Of a stretch of 64,000 bases of DNA, positions 28,347 through 39,301 are shown piece after piece. The DNA comes from Marinobacterium sedimentorum. GTDB taxonomy: Bacteria > Pseudomonadota > Gammaproteobacteria > Pseudomonadales > Balneatricaceae. The stretch lies in assembly GCF_024267675.1 (NCBI RefSeq), contig NZ_JALDYX010000019.1:1-64000 (forward strand), in the 5' to 3' direction. The position numbers and the translations under genes are program-made. Each line of letters opens with the position of its first letter. Position 1 is the stretch's first letter. The notes beneath the pieces are model-generated. The model did no database searches and was not told the origin of the DNA. It worked only from the letters and a program-made list of their open reading frames with translations.

Positions 28347-30425
28347 TCAGGGTCTGAGCTTGAGCTTTTCCAGCACCTTGTCCGGCACCGCGGCATAGTG
28401 ATCAAACTCCAGGGTAAAGAGTGCTCTTCCCTGGGTCACTGAGCGCAGATCGGTTGCATAACCGAACATTTCCGCCAGGGGCACCAGCCCCTCCACATCA
28501 TGGGTACCATCGGTGCGCGGCACTGTCCTGCGCACTTCACACCGGCGCGCACTGAGCTGTCCCAGCACATCACCCAGGTGCTCTTGCGGGGTAACCACGG
28601 TGATCCTGCATAGCGGTTCAAGCAGTTTGGGCTGCGCCTGCAGCGCCGCGTCCCGGAATGCCTGCACGGCAGCATTTTTAAACGCCAGCTCGCTGGAATC
28701 AACGCTATGCGTGGAGCCATCCACCAGCGTCACGGCGACATCAGTCACTTCCTGCCCCCCGATCAGGCCCGTTTGCGCCGCTTCCTCAACCCCCTTTTTC
28801 ACCGCTGTAATAAAGGCGGCCGGAATTACGCCGCCCTTGATCTGCTGTGAAAAAACCAGCCCGGAGCCGGGCTCACCCGGGGCCAGGTCGATATACACAT
28901 GGCCAAACTGACCATGACCGCCACTCTGGTGCACGTAACGTCCCTCGACGTGACTGACGGCATCTGCGACTGTCTCCTTGTAGGTTACACGCGGCGGGCC
29001 GCTGCGGACCTTGATGTGGTGCTCACGCTCAATACGGGTCATCAGGATCTCAAGGTGCAGCTCACCCATGCCGGACAGAATGGTCTGGCCGCTGTTGTCA
29101 TCAAAGTGCACATGGAAAGTCGGATCCTCTTCCTTGAGCTGGGCCAAGGCCCGGTTCATTTCGTCCCGATCGCGCACGGCACAGGGCTCGATGGCGATAT
29201 TGATCACCGGATCCGGAAACTGGATCGACTCCAGCACCAGCGGGTGATCCAGCGCGCAGAGCGTGTCCCCGGTTATGACATCCTTGAGCCCCACCACCGC
29301 ATCGATTTCACCGGCGGGAATCGTATCGATATCCTCCCGACGATCAGCGAACACCCGCACCAGCCGACCGATGCGCAGCTTGTGCCCGGTGCGGGGATTA
29401 AACACCGCCTCGCCCGTTTTCAGACGCCCGGAATACACCCGTACATACGCCATCTGCCCGGCATAGGGGTCGGTAACGGTTTTGAAGACCAGCGCACAGA
29501 GGGGTTCATCAAGGCTGAGTTTCCAGTGTTCCTCCTCGCCGCTGATGGGGTGATGACCCACCACTTCCTGTCGATCCAAGGGCGACGGGAGCAGGTCGAC
29601 CACCGCATCCAGCAGCGGCTGCACGCCTATATTGCGCAGTGCCGAACCGCAAAATACGGGATAGAGCCGATTATCCAGTGTTGCCCGGCGCAGAGCGGCG
29701 CGCCACTGAGACGGGTCTACCTGCTCATCCGCCAGATACTGCTCCATCAGCCCGTCATCGGTCTCACAGATTGCCTCCAGCAACTCCCGGCGAGCCTCCA
29801 GCGCCGCTGGCAACAAGGCATCGCTAATGGGTTCGCGCACAGGTGCGGCACCGTACTCATCGGGCCAGCGAATCTGCTGCATATCCAGCAGGTCCAGCAC
29901 GCCGACAAAAGTGCTTTCAGCGCCAATGGGTATGTTCACCGCCACCGGTGTCACGTGCAGGCGTTCGCGGATACTGACCAGCGCCTGCTGAAAATCCGCC
30001 CCGATGCGATCCATCTTGTTGATAAAGCAAATGCGGGGGACTCGATAGCGCTCCGCCTGGCGCCACACCGTTTCGCTCTGGGACTCGACACCGTGGACAC
30101 CGTCGAATACCACGACCCCGCCGTCCAGCACCCGCAATGCACGCTGTACTTCGGCGGTGAAATCGATATGCCCCGGTGTATCAATGATATTGATCTGGTG
30201 ATCGCGCCACTGGGTGGTGATTGCGGCCGAGACGATGGTGATGCCCCGCTCACGCTCCTGGTCCATCCAGTCGGTCGTGGTGGTACCCTCATCCACGGAG
30301 CCCAGCTTGTGGGTAATACCGCTGTAAAACAGCATGCGTTCGGTGGCCGTCGTCTTGCCGGCATCGATATGGGCAATGATGCCAATGTTACGAATTTTCT
30401 CCGGCTCGAAATGTCGCCTGTCCAT
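28347..30425 (-). CDS. fusA2: Elongation factor G-type GTPase (EF-G2)
   Basis: The 692-aa protein has the EF-G GTPase with P-loop AHIDAGKTTATE at residues 18-29, DTPGHIDF and NKMD, then domains II-V (HVHFDDNSGQTILSGMGELH, RVTYKETV). It lies alone, away from rpsL-rpsG-tuf, and next to convergent hemY, so it is probably the second EF-G paralogue; such copies may act mainly in ribosome recycling or under stress. That the canonical fusA exists elsewhere is an assumption. GGGGGGGAT just before the ATG at 30425 supports this start over a longer reading. Confidence 0.9.
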   Translation of the reverse strand: MDRRHFEPEKIRNIGIIAHIDAGKTTATERMLFYSGITHKLGSVDEGTTTTDWMDQERERGITIVSAAITTQWRDHQINIIDTPGHIDFTAEVQRALRVLDGGVVVFDGVHGVESQSETVWRQAERYRVPRICFINKMDRIGADFQQALVSIRERLHVTPVAVNIPIGAESTFVGVLDLLDMQQIRWPDEYGAAPVREPISDALLPAALEARRELLEAICETDDGLMEQYLADEQVDPSQWRAALRRATLDNRLYPVFCGSALRNIGVQPLLDAVVDLLPSPLDRQEVVGHHPISGEEEHWKLSLDEPLCALVFKTVTDPYAGQMAYVRVYSGRLKTGEAVFNPRTGHKLRIGRLVRVFADRREDIDTIPAGEIDAVVGLKDVITGDTLCALDHPLVLESIQFPDPVINIAIEPCAVRDRDEMNRALAQLKEEDPTFHVHFDDNSGQTILSGMGELHLEILMTRIEREHHIKVRSGPPRVTYKETVADAVSHVEGRYVHQSGGHGQFGHVYIDLAPGEPGSGLVFSQQIKGGVIPAAFITAVKKGVEEAAQTGLIGGQEVTDVAVTLVDGSTHSVDSSELAFKNAAVQAFRDAALQAQPKLLEPLCRITVVTPQEHLGDVLGQLSARRCEVRRTVPRTDGTHDVEGLVPLAEMFGYATDLRSVTQGRALFTLEFDHYAAVPDKVLEKLKLRP

Positions 30426-30814
30426 AAATCCCCCCCGGCCAAGGCCGTCTGGATTGCGTCGTGACCGCTGGCGTCCGAATGTCCGGACACAGGGGTTACA
30501 TGTTATGTTTCGACATGAGAACACCCCTCAGTATTGCATCAAAGCGGCTATTTACCGGCTTTTCCGGCGTCTAACACCACTCTCGATTGAAAAAGCCTCG
30601 TATCTCAGGCGCATGGGCCCCGCGGTTGCCAGCAAGGCATACCGATCCTCTAGCCATCAAAGCGCAAAGCCCGAGAGGTCTGGAGACGGAGGAAGGGAAG
30701 GTCACCTCAGGTGCACGTCATGGCAAGGATACGGCCGCAACGCTAGACTGGCTAATAGGGGATTAGAAGAATCCACTCTTCGGCTCGCAGATGACCAATC
30801 GATGGAGACACCCC
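30426..30814. other. Divergent intergenic region
   Basis: This 389-base stretch should hold promoters for fusA2 (-) and the YdcH-like gene (+). I see short dyads (CCGGCTTTTCCGG at 30557-30569; CACCTCAGGTG at 30703-30713) but no convincing promoter, RNA gene or ORF. Confidence 0.4.
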
Positions 30815-31048
30815 ATGTCCGATCTCAACCACAGTCTTTATGAAGATTTTCCCCAATATGCTGCGCGCATTCGCCAGTTGAAGGAGGAAAATGAAACTTT
30901 TGCCCGACTGGCCAGTGAATACCATAAGCTTGACCACAGTGTGCGTGGCCTGGAGATGCGCAATATTCCAACAACAGATGACAATTTTGAACAGATGAAG
31001 CAGCGTCGAGTGCAGCTTAAAGACCAGTTACTGAAAATGCTGCAGTAA
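30815..31048 (+). CDS. YdcH family (DUF465) protein
   Basis: A 77-aa helical protein: DFPQYAARIRQLKEENETFA, then LASEYHKLDHSVRGLE and MKQRRVQLKDQLLKML. This is the DUF465/SlyX-like hairpin seen in E. coli YdcH. The start has GGAG eight bases before it; an upstream ATG at 30791 would add eight residues. Function is unknown. A strong hairpin ends the gene. Confidence 0.9.
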   Translation: MSDLNHSLYEDFPQYAARIRQLKEENETFARLASEYHKLDHSVRGLEMRNIPTTDDNFEQMKQRRVQLKDQLLKMLQ

Positions 31049-31104
31049 CTGAGTGGATTGTCAGACCTCAGCCCCCTGTATCTGAGCTCCAGAGTAACAT
31101 TGCC

Positions 31105-31137
31105 GACAGAAGCCATCTTGCATGGCTTCTGTCTTAT
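31105..31137 (+). terminator. Terminator after the YdcH-like gene
   Basis: A perfect 12-bp stem GACAGAAGCCAT/ATGGCTTCTGTC with a 5-base loop is followed by TTAT. It lies between convergent genes and may also serve the minus-strand reductase. Confidence 0.75.
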
Positions 31138-31162
31138 CTGCCGTATGGCACCGGGGTTATGA

Positions 31163-32236
31163 CTATTTGACCGGTCTGGGGGCATAGGCAAACACATCGG
31201 AATGCAGCTGATCGGCATGCATGCCATGCTGCTCGCAGGCATCCAGCAGCGCATACACCATGGCCGGCGATCCGCTGGCATACACCTGAGTATCGGCAAA
31301 GTGATCCATGTCTTCCAGCATGGCCTGGGGCAGCAGGCCGGTGCGACCGACCCAGTCAGGGCTCAGTTCGGGCTCACTGACCACCGGTACAAAATGCACA
31401 TTGGGATATTCCCGGGCCCACTTTTCGGGCAGTGCCAGCTGGTAAAGGTCCCTGGCATCCCGGGCTCCCCAATAAATGCGGATCTGGTTTTGAACCTGCC
31501 GGGCCAGCAAGTGCTCAACCATGCTCTTGATCTGGGAAAATCCGGTACTGGCCGCGGCAAACACCAGCCGGTCATCGGCCCCCATAGTCGCTGCATTCAG
31601 ACAGCAGATGCCCTTGGGTGCTTCGATCTGTACCCTTTTCTCCTGCTGCAGATGCGCCAACACGGCACAGGACATCTCGCTGTCCGGCAGCAGGCGAATA
31701 TGAAGCTCCAGCACGCGCTCCAGCTCCGGTGCAGAAGCGATCGAAAACGAGGCCTTTCTGCCATTGGGCAGACAGATATCCAGATACTGCCCGGCCTGGA
31801 ACTCCAGCGCCAGTGACGCGGTGGCCGGCAGGCCCAGCCGAACCAGATACACATCCCGGTTAAGCACCTCGACCGAGGTAATGTCACAGTTCAGTTTCTT
31901 CACTACTACTTCTCCAGGGAGCTTAAGTCCCTTTATCTTTACGCTAACGTCTGTCAGCGGCACGCTGGTACAGGCCAGTGCAATCGTTTCGCCCGTCGCG
32001 GCACCAGACGCTGGCGCGCACAGATGACGCCTTGGATAACACTGCTGCAGTTCCCCCTGCAGCAGGCTGACCTCACAAATCTCGCAGACACCGTTGCGAC
32101 AGCTGCAGCGCATGCCGTACCCCAGCCGTTCCAGCGCCTGCAGCAGGGTTTCACCGGGACCGGTTTGGATTACCCGGTCAACCCCTGCCAGCAATACCCG
32201 GCGGGGCTGCTCAGCCACCGAAAATACCCAGCTCAT
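31163..32236 (-). CDS. [2Fe-2S] ferredoxin-flavin reductase fusion
   Basis: The 357-aa protein joins an N-terminal plant-type ferredoxin domain (Cys46-x4-Cys51-x2-Cys54, fourth Cys probably Cys89) to a ferredoxin-NADP reductase-like domain with the FAD motif [10 protein letters not shown] and the NAD(P) motif [15 protein letters not shown]. It resembles CDP-6-deoxy-glucoseen reductase (AscD type) and sits where E. coli has the single-domain flavin reductase fre, directly after ubiD. It overlaps ubiD by 26 bases. A role in supplying reduced flavin for UbiX/UbiD prenyl-FMN chemistry is plausible but inferred. Confidence 0.88.
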   Translation of the reverse strand: MSWVFSVAEQPRRVLLAGVDRVIQTGPGETLLQALERLGYGMRCSCRNGVCEICEVSLLQGELQQCYPRRHLCAPASGAATGETIALACTSVPLTDVSVKIKGLKLPGEVVVKKLNCDITSVEVLNRDVYLVRLGLPATASLALEFQAGQYLDICLPNGRKASFSIASAPELERVLELHIRLLPDSEMSCAVLAHLQQEKRVQIEAPKGICCLNAATMGADDRLVFAAASTGFSQIKSMVEHLLARQVQNQIRIYWGARDARDLYQLALPEKWAREYPNVHFVPVVSEPELSPDWVGRTGLLPQAMLEDMDHFADTQVYASGSPAMVYALLDACEQHGMHADQLHSDVFAYAPRPVK

Positions 32237-33692
32237 CCCAAATTGCGTCTATCCGGGCCTTGACCTCGTCGTCCATGCGGATAGGCAGACCCCACTCGCG
32301 CTGGGTCTCGCCTTCCCACTTGTTGGTGGCATCCAGCCCCATCTTCGATCCCAGACCCGATACCGGCGATGCGAAATCCAGATAGTCAATCGGTGTGTTG
32401 TCGATCAGTACCGTATCGCGCGACGGATCCATGCGAGTGGTAATGGCCCAGATAACGTCGTTCCAGTCCCGCGCATTGATATCGTCGTCACAGACGATCA
32501 CGAACTTGGTGTACATGAACTGGCGCAGGAAGGACCAGACACCCAGCATCACGCGCTTGGCATGACCCGGATACTGCTTCTTCATCGTCACCACCGCCAT
32601 GCGGTACGAACAGCCTTCCGGAGGCAGATAGAAATCGACAATCTCCGGAAACTGCTTTTGCAGGATAGGGACAAACACCTCATTCAATGCCACACCCAGA
32701 ATCGCCGGTTCATCGGGCGGGCGGCCCGTATAGGTACTGTGATAAATCGGCCGATTGCGGTGCGTAATGCGCTCGACAGTAAACACCGGAAAGCGATCCA
32801 CCTCATTATAGTAGCCGGTGTGATCGCCGAAGGGCCCCTCATCCGCCATCTCATCGGGGTGAATATACCCCTCCAGAATGAATTCGGCGCTGGCCGGAAC
32901 CTGCAGATCATTGCCCAGACAGCTGATCACTTCGGTCTTGCCGCCGCGCAACAGGCCGGCAAAGGCGTACTCGGACAGTGTATCGGGCACCGGCGTTACC
33001 GCCCCCAGAATGGTCGCAGGATCGGCGCCCAGCGCCACGGCCACCGGGAATGGCTTACCGGGATGCTGTTCCTTCCATTCGCGGAAATCCAGGGCCCCGC
33101 CCCGGTGCGCCAGCCAGCGCATGATCAGCTTGTTGCGACCAATCAGCTGCTGGCGGTAAATACCCAGATTCTGGCGCGCCTTGTTCGGCCCTCGGGTAAT
33201 GACCAGTGGCCAGGTCACCAGAGGACCGGCATCACCGGGCCAGCAGGTCTGGATCGGCAGTTTGTACAGATCCACATCATCACCTTCGATCACATGGGTC
33301 TGACAGGGGGCCGACTTCACCACCTTGGGCCCCATGTTCAGTACCTGCTTGAAGATCGGCAGCTTTTCCCAGGCATCTCTCATGCCCTTGGGCGGCTCAG
33401 GCTCTTTGAGCTGCGCCAGCACCTTGCCCACTTCACGCAGCGCCCCGACGGTTTCCTCCCCCATGCCCAGCGCTACCCGCTCCGGTGTACCGAACAGGTT
33501 GGCCAGTACCGGATAGTCATAGCCCTTGGGATTCTCGAACAGCAATGCCGGGCCGCCCGCGCGCAGGGTGCGGTCGCAGATTTCGGTCATTTCGAGTTTG
33601 GGGTCGATTGGCTGGGAAATACGCTTAAGCTCACCGCGCGCTTCCAGCATCGCCATGAAATCACGCAGATCTTTATATTTGGGAGAGGACAT
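32211..33692 (-). CDS. ubiD: 4-hydroxy-3-polyprenylbenzoate decarboxylase
   Basis: UbiD removes the carboxyl group of polyprenyl-hydroxybenzoate in ubiquinone synthesis, using prenylated FMN made by UbiX. The 493-aa protein has [20 protein letters not shown] at the N-terminus, [21 protein letters not shown] and the [12 protein letters not shown] loop with its conserved glutamate, as in characterised UbiD. Length matches E. coli (497). GGGAGAGG precedes the ATG. The gene lies downstream of rho and ends inside the reductase start. Confidence 0.96.
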   Translation of the reverse strand: MSSPKYKDLRDFMAMLEARGELKRISQPIDPKLEMTEICDRTLRAGGPALLFENPKGYDYPVLANLFGTPERVALGMGEETVGALREVGKVLAQLKEPEPPKGMRDAWEKLPIFKQVLNMGPKVVKSAPCQTHVIEGDDVDLYKLPIQTCWPGDAGPLVTWPLVITRGPNKARQNLGIYRQQLIGRNKLIMRWLAHRGGALDFREWKEQHPGKPFPVAVALGADPATILGAVTPVPDTLSEYAFAGLLRGGKTEVISCLGNDLQVPASAEFILEGYIHPDEMADEGPFGDHTGYYNEVDRFPVFTVERITHRNRPIYHSTYTGRPPDEPAILGVALNEVFVPILQKQFPEIVDFYLPPEGCSYRMAVVTMKKQYPGHAKRVMLGVWSFLRQFMYTKFVIVCDDDINARDWNDVIWAITTRMDPSRDTVLIDNTPIDYLDFASPVSGLGSKMGLDATNKWEGETQREWGLPIRMDDEVKARIDAIWDELGIFGG

Positions 33693-33851
33693 ATTCGATA
33701 AACTTCAGTCGTTGCAGTGCATCTGTGGCAGAACCGTCACCGGGGCGCAATCCCCGACATGCAGACACACAAATGGGTGACCGGACATTCCAAACATAAA
33801 CCCTGCTCCAGTACGTCATTGTACTCGCAGGATCAGTACTTCCATGTACAA

Positions 33852-33879
33852 AAAAGGGTAAGCACAGGCTTACCCTTTT
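33852..33879 (-). terminator. Terminator of rho
   Basis: A 12-bp stem AAAAGGGTAAGC/GCTTACCCTTTT with loop ACAG lies 19 bases after the rho stop; on the minus strand TTTTTTGT follows. Confidence 0.88.
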
Positions 33880-33897
33880 CCAGTTCAGGAACAACGC

Positions 33898-35157
33898 TTA
33901 CTGGCGTTTCATCGACAGGAAGAACTCATTGTTGGTCTTGAAGTCCTTCAGTTTGTCGATGACAAACTCGGTCGCAGCAGTATCTTCCATCGGATCCAGC
34001 AGACGACGCAGAATCCACATGCGCTGCATTTCGTCTTCGGTCGTCAGCAAATCTTCACGGCGGGTACCCGAGCGACGGATATTGATCGCCGGGAACATGC
34101 GACGCTCTGCAGCCTTGCGGTCCAGGTGTACTTCGGAGTTACCGGTACCCTTGAACTCTTCGTAGATCACTTCGTCCATTTTCGAGCCGGTATCAACCAG
34201 CGCGGTGGCGATAATGGTCAGGCTGCCACCTTCCTCGATGTTACGTGCCGCACCAAAGAAACGCTTGGGACGCTCCAGCGCATGGGCATCAACACCACCG
34301 GTCAGCACCTTGCCGGACGACGGAATCACCGTGTTATAGGCACGCGCCAGACGAGTAATGGAGTCCAGCAGTATCACAACGTCTTTCTTGTGTTCGGTCA
34401 GACGCTTGGCCTTCTCCAGCACCATTTCAGCGACCTGCACGTGACGCGACGGCGGCTCATCGAAGGTAGAAGCAACCACTTCGCCGCGCACGGTGCGCTG
34501 CATCTCGGTCACTTCCTCGGGACGCTCATCGATCAGCAACACGATAAGGTGACAATCCGGGCTATTACGGGTAATGCTGCTGGCAATATTCTGTAGCATC
34601 AGCGTCTTGCCCGCTTTTGGCGGAGATACGATCAGGGCGCGCTGGCCTTTGCCCATGGGGCACACCAGGTCGATAACGCGGGCCGTGATGTCCTCAGTAC
34701 TGCCGTTGCCGATTTCCATGCGCAGACGTTCCTGCGGGAACAGCGGCGTCAGGTTTTCGAACAGAATCTTGTTCTTGGCGTTTTCCGGCCTGTCGTAGTT
34801 AATCTCATCGACTTTAAGCAGCGCGAAATAACGCTCGCCATCTTTCGGCGGACGGATCTTGCCGGTAATGGTATCGCCAGTGCGAAGGTTAAAACGGCGG
34901 ATCTGACTCGGTGAAACGTAAATATCGTCAGGGCCAGCCAGGTAGGATGAATCAGCGGAGCGGAGGAAGCCGAAGCCATCCTGCAGTATCTCGAGTACGC
35001 CGTCGCCAGAGATATCTTCGCCGCCTTTGGAGTGTCTCTTCAGAATTGCGAAGATCACATCCTGTTTACGAGAACGGGCAAGGTTGTCCATTCCCATTTC
35101 TTGCGCGATTTCCAGAAGCTCCGGAACGCTTTTTGTTTTGAGCTCGGTTAGATTCAT
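33898..35157 (-). CDS. rho: Transcription termination factor Rho
   Basis: Rho is the hexameric RNA-dependent ATPase that ends transcription. The 419-aa length equals E. coli Rho. It starts [20 protein letters not shown], has the RNA-binding cold-shock fold with DGFGFLRS (residues 60-67), the Walker A PPKAGKT at 179-185, and [10 protein letters not shown]. An in-frame ATG 30 bases upstream is rejected on homology. The 218 bases between rho and trxA probably hold a leader, since Rho usually limits its own expression there; no specific structure is claimed. Confidence 0.97.
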   Translation of the reverse strand: MNLTELKTKSVPELLEIAQEMGMDNLARSRKQDVIFAILKRHSKGGEDISGDGVLEILQDGFGFLRSADSSYLAGPDDIYVSPSQIRRFNLRTGDTITGKIRPPKDGERYFALLKVDEINYDRPENAKNKILFENLTPLFPQERLRMEIGNGSTEDITARVIDLVCPMGKGQRALIVSPPKAGKTLMLQNIASSITRNSPDCHLIVLLIDERPEEVTEMQRTVRGEVVASTFDEPPSRHVQVAEMVLEKAKRLTEHKKDVVILLDSITRLARAYNTVIPSSGKVLTGGVDAHALERPKRFFGAARNIEEGGSLTIIATALVDTGSKMDEVIYEEFKGTGNSEVHLDRKAAERRMFPAINIRRSGTRREDLLTTEDEMQRMWILRRLLDPMEDTAATEFVIDKLKDFKTNNEFFLSMKRQ

Positions 35158-35375
35158 ATGCTTTGGAGAAGGGCCACGAATGACCAAGTTAGGGTGGAAA
35201 ACGGGAGAAAATCAGAGGTCGATACTAATGACTGGGAGTCTGAAGCTTGTCAAAGGGGGTGACAAGTACCCAGCAGTCGCAGTCAATATAAAGGCTTGGG
35301 TCGCGGCTGTCCAGACTGGAGGGCAAGAAATATAAATCGGCGGCGCCGACACATTTCCGCCCTCCGGATCACAAA

Positions 35376-35702
35376 TCAGAGGTTGGCGTCGATAAAGGCA
35401 GCCAACTGGGACTTGGAAAGAGCGCCCACCTTGGTCGCTTCAACATTGCCACCCTTGAACAGCATCAGGGTCGGGATACCACGAATACCGAACTTCGGCG
35501 GTGTTTCGTTGTTTTCATCGATATTGAGCTTGCAAACTTTCAGCTTGCCTTCGTAATCCTTGGCGATCTCTTCCAGTACCGGTGCAATCATCTTGCAGGG
35601 GCCACACCATTCAGCCCAGTAATCAACCAGCACCGCGCGCTCTGCTTTGAGCACTTCCTCTTCGAATGATGCATCGGTGACGTTAACGATGTTTTCGCTC
35701 AT
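35376..35702 (-). CDS. trxA: Thioredoxin 1
   Basis: A 108-aa thioredoxin with the WCGPC active site (Cys33, Cys36) and cis-Pro in [12 protein letters not shown]. It reduces ribonucleotide reductase, PAPS reductase and other disulfides. MSENIV matches family starts and GGAGAATGG lies upstream, so the longer reading from 35924 is rejected. trxA followed by rho is a conserved pair. The divergent neighbour is ppx. Confidence 0.97.
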   Translation of the reverse strand: MSENIVNVTDASFEEEVLKAERAVLVDYWAEWCGPCKMIAPVLEEIAKDYEGKLKVCKLNIDENNETPPKFGIRGIPTLMLFKGGNVEATKVGALSKSQLAAFIDANL

Positions 35703-35961
35703 AGGATCCATTCTCCAAACACGCGAAGTGTTCATATTAGTACTTTTGCGGAAATTCCGACCCAAAATCCCACCTGTAGGACGGGACAATAATGCCGGGA
35801 TATCCTTAACTGCTGCCGATGATACCATTGCACAAAAAAAAATGTGAACACTAAGCGCCGAACATGACGCTTTCAGGCTCTGTAAAGGCAACCCCATCGC
35901 CGCCAGAAAAACCTCGATGGTCATATTATTCTGATATTCTTAGCTGCTCTGTTCCTGTGGC

Positions 35962-37494
35962 ATGGTATGCACCAGAAAGATGAATGATACGAGCCCCTTA
36001 TCCGCGACAGTGACACCCGCATCCTTGCTGGCGGCGATCGACCTTGGCTCCAACAGTTTCCACATGGTTGTCGCCCAACTGATAGACGGCGAAATAAAGC
36101 TGCAGGATGTCATGTCCGAAAAGGTACAGCTTGCAGCAGGTCTCGATGCCGACAAGGTGTTGAGCGAAGAGGCCCAGCAGCGTGGCCTGGAGTGCCTGGC
36201 CCGCTTCGCTCAGCGCGTTGCCGACCTGCCGCGCCGGGCAATTCGAATTGTTGCGACCAATGCCCTGCGTGAAGCCGTCAATAGCCGCGAGTTTCTCGAG
36301 CGGGCCGAAGGCGTCATGCAAACATCCCTGGAAATCATTCCTGGCCGTGAAGAAGCCCGGCTGATCTATCTGGGTGTGTGCCAGACCCGCCCACCGCAAG
36401 ATGGCATGCGCCTGGTGATCGACATCGGCGGCGGCAGTACCGAACTGGTCCTGGGTGAAAAATTTCAGCCGCGCGCGCTCGAAAGCCTCGAAATGGGCTG
36501 CGTCAGCTTTACCCAGCGCTATTTCCCCGACGGGCAAATCAGCAAGGCGGCCTTCCAGAAGGCCACCTACGCGGCCCTGCGTGAACTGATGTCGATTCAA
36601 AAGCGCTACAGACGCCTTGGCTGGAGCAACTGTGTTGGCTCATCCGGCACCATCAAGGCGATCCGCAATGCCTGCATCGGTCTGGGGCTGGCCGAAGAGC
36701 ACATTACGGCTCGGGCGCTGGATCAGCTACGCCAGAAAATACTCGACTATCGTCACGTCGATGAAATCACCGAAGTCAAAGTCGAGCGCCGGGCCCTATT
36801 GCCCGCTGGGCTTGCCATCCTCTGCGCCGCCTTTGATTCGCTGGGCATTCGCGAGATGGCCTTTTCCGAAGGCGCACTGCGTGAGGGGTTACTATTCGAA
36901 ATGGCCGGACGCCTGCAGCACGAAGACATACGAGAGCGCAGCATCAGCATGCTGATGCGGCGTTACCATGTAGACCGCCACCAGGCCGAACGCGTCGAGC
37001 GCAGTGCGCTGCGGGCGCTGGAGCAGCTGCGCGACACCTGGGGGCTGAACGACCCCCAGCATGTCCAGATGCTGCGCTGGGCCGCGCACACCCATGAAAT
37101 CGGCCGCGCTATCTCCCACGCCCAGTACCACAAGCACAGTGCCTATCTGCTGCAAAATTCCGATATAGCCGGCTTTACCAACCTGGACCGTCAGCAACTG
37201 GCGCTGCTGGCGCGCAGCCACCGCCGCAAATTCCCCAAGGACGACTTCAAGCAGCTGCCTGATAGCCGCCAGCAGGCCTGCCGCCGTCTGGCAGTTCTGC
37301 TGCGCCTGGCGAGCCTGCTGCACCGCAACCGCAGCCATGCCAAGCTGCCACCCATGCAGCTGGCTGTCGACGGCAAGCAACTGTCGTTGCGCTTTCCCGC
37401 AGGCTGGCTGGAGCAGCAGCCGCTGACACAGGCCGACCTGGAACAGGAAGCCGAATACCTCAAGTCGCTGGGACTGAAACTGCAGGTCAGCTAG
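35962..37494 (+). CDS. ppx: Exopolyphosphatase (Ppx/GppA family)
   Basis: Ppx degrades polyphosphate from its ends; GppA paralogues hydrolyse pppGpp. The 510-aa protein has two ASKHA phosphate loops, AAIDLGSNSFHMVVAQ near the N-terminus and VIDIGGGSTELVLG, and a C-terminal HD-like helical region (HTHEIGRAISHAQYHKHSAY). Length and the C-terminal extension favour Ppx. Next to trxA-rho in Pseudomonas too, where ppk follows on the other side; ppk is not present here. The start is uncertain: ATG 35962 or 35980, neither with a strong ribosome site. Confidence 0.9.
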   Translation: MVCTRKMNDTSPLSATVTPASLLAAIDLGSNSFHMVVAQLIDGEIKLQDVMSEKVQLAAGLDADKVLSEEAQQRGLECLARFAQRVADLPRRAIRIVATNALREAVNSREFLERAEGVMQTSLEIIPGREEARLIYLGVCQTRPPQDGMRLVIDIGGGSTELVLGEKFQPRALESLEMGCVSFTQRYFPDGQISKAAFQKATYAALRELMSIQKRYRRLGWSNCVGSSGTIKAIRNACIGLGLAEEHITARALDQLRQKILDYRHVDEITEVKVERRALLPAGLAILCAAFDSLGIREMAFSEGALREGLLFEMAGRLQHEDIRERSISMLMRRYHVDRHQAERVERSALRALEQLRDTWGLNDPQHVQMLRWAAHTHEIGRAISHAQYHKHSAYLLQNSDIAGFTNLDRQQLALLARSHRRKFPKDDFKQLPDSRQQACRRLAVLLRLASLLHRNRSHAKLPPMQLAVDGKQLSLRFPAGWLEQQPLTQADLEQEAEYLKSLGLKLQVS

Positions 37495-37516
37495 CCGCCC
37501 GGCAAATCCGGCCAAC

Positions 37517-37552
37517 AAAAAACCCGCCGCGGGAAACCCCGGGCGGGTTTTT
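37517..37552. terminator. Bidirectional terminator between ppx and pckA
   Basis: AAAACCCGCC pairs with GGCGGGTTTT around an inner hairpin; runs of A and T flank both sides, so it can end both convergent genes. Confidence 0.88.
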
Positions 37553-37573
37553 CAGGCACCAGAGACTCGTCGT

Positions 37574-39121
37574 TTACAGACTCGGCCCTGCCGCCACTAT
37601 CTTATCGTCAACTCCGCTGAACTTGCGGAAATTATCAACGAACTGCCCGGCAAGATCCTTGGCAGAGGCGTCAAACGCGCCTTTATCCGCCCAGGTGTTA
37701 CGCGGGTTCAGCAGATTGGTTTCAACACCAGGCACCGACCTTGGTACCGACAGATTCAGGCCGGGCAGGTGCTCGGTCTCGACGTCGACCAGGTCGCCGT
37801 TCTGAATTGCCGCGATAATGCCGCGGGTCGTCGGGATACTGAAGCGTTCGCCCGTACCGTAGGATCCGCCGGTCCAGCCGGTGTTAACCAGATAGACCCT
37901 GGAGCCAAACTCTTCAATGCGCTTGATCAGCAGATCGGCGTAGACGCGGGCCGGACGTGGGAAGAACGGCGCACCGAAGCAGGTAGAGAAGGTCGACTTG
38001 ATACCGCCGCCTGAACCCATTTCGGTAGAACCGACCAGCGCGGTGTAACCTGACAGGAAGTGATAGGCCGCCGCTTCCTTGGTCAGGATCGAGACCGGTG
38101 GCAGAACGCCGGTCAGATCGCAGGTCAGGAAGATAATTGCCTGCGGCTCGCCACCCAGGTTGTGCTCGGTACGCTTTTCAACGTGCTCCAGCGGGTAGGC
38201 GCAGCGACCGTTCTCGGTCAGGCTCGTATCAACATAATCCGCAGTGCGAGCTTCGTTCAGAACCACGTTCTCAACAATGGCGCCGAAGCGAATCGCATCC
38301 CAGATGATAGGTTCGTTCTTCTTGCTCAGGTTGATGGTCTTGGCATAGCAGCCACCTTCCAGGTTGAAGACAACGCCCTTGCCCCAGCCGTGCTCGTCGT
38401 CACCGATCAGGTAACGCTCTGGATCGGCCGACAGGGTCGTCTTGCCCGTACCGGACAGACCGAAGAACAGCGTTGTGCTGCCGTCGTCACCCACGTTGGC
38501 GGAACAATGCATCGGCAGGACGTCTTTTTCCGGCAGCAAGAAGTTCTGCACCGAGAACATGGCTTTCTTCATTTCACCGGCATACTGCATGCCGGCGATC
38601 AGCACCTTGCGCTTGGCAAAGTTCAGAATCACGCAACCATCAGTGTTGGTGCCGTCACGCTCAGGATCACAGCGGAAACCTGCAACGTTGAGGATCTGCC
38701 ACTCTTCCTTGCCCTTGGGATTGTAGTCCGCCGGACGGATAAACAGGTTTTGACCAAACAGGTTCTGCCAGGCAGTCTGTGTAGTCATTTTTACCGGCAG
38801 GTAGTGACCCTGATCGGCGCCAACATGAACCATCGAGACAAACTGTTCCCGATCGGCCAGATAGGCTTCAACCCGTTCCCAGAGGGCATCAAACTTGTCC
38901 GAATCAAACGGACGGTTGATGTTGCCCCAGTCGATTTCATCGCTGGTGCTTGGCTCTTTAACGATGAAACGATCCAGCGGCGAGCGCCCCGTGCGCTTGC
39001 CGGTGGTCACGACCAGCGCACCGGAGTCGGCCAGCAGGCCTTCACCGCGTTCGATCGCTTTTTCAACCAGCTGAGCGCGGCTCAGGTTGGTGTGTACAGT
39101 ATTCTCAGTTTCTATGGTCAT
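37574..39121 (-). CDS. pckA: Phosphoenolpyruvate carboxykinase (ATP)
   Basis: PckA converts oxaloacetate to PEP in gluconeogenesis, fitting growth on dicarboxylates taken up by the TRAP system in this window. The 515-aa protein has the P-loop GLSGTGKTT at residues 221-229, the metal site DDEHGW and the substrate Arg in [11 protein letters not shown]. Length is normal (540 in E. coli, 513-515 in Pseudomonas). A 127-base upstream region with TTGACT near 39262 probably holds the promoter. Confidence 0.96.
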   Translation of the reverse strand: MTIETENTVHTNLSRAQLVEKAIERGEGLLADSGALVVTTGKRTGRSPLDRFIVKEPSTSDEIDWGNINRPFDSDKFDALWERVEAYLADREQFVSMVHVGADQGHYLPVKMTTQTAWQNLFGQNLFIRPADYNPKGKEEWQILNVAGFRCDPERDGTNTDGCVILNFAKRKVLIAGMQYAGEMKKAMFSVQNFLLPEKDVLPMHCSANVGDDGSTTLFFGLSGTGKTTLSADPERYLIGDDEHGWGKGVVFNLEGGCYAKTINLSKKNEPIIWDAIRFGAIVENVVLNEARTADYVDTSLTENGRCAYPLEHVEKRTEHNLGGEPQAIIFLTCDLTGVLPPVSILTKEAAAYHFLSGYTALVGSTEMGSGGGIKSTFSTCFGAPFFPRPARVYADLLIKRIEEFGSRVYLVNTGWTGGSYGTGERFSIPTTRGIIAAIQNGDLVDVETEHLPGLNLSVPRSVPGVETNLLNPRNTWADKGAFDASAKDLAGQFVDNFRKFSGVDDKIVAAGPSL

Positions 39122-39301
39122 TACTGGATTCCCTTGGCATAGGCGCCAATAACGCTACCTGTCTAGCAGATGCTGTCGTGCAGATGAAAGACCCAATCGC
39201 GCCCCTTTCGCGGTTATAGTACTTATTTGGGGAGGCGCATTATCGCACAAAAAATAACACATTGACTATTCTATGAGCGGCATGGACGCGCGGCTTGAGC
39301 G

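Noticed and set aside
28899..30464. 521-codon plus-strand open frame opposite EF-G2
   Set aside because: An antisense shadow of a well-conserved gene, with no protein-like features.
32094..33701. 535-codon plus-strand open frame opposite ubiD
   Set aside because: An antisense shadow of ubiD; the amino acid composition is unlike a protein.
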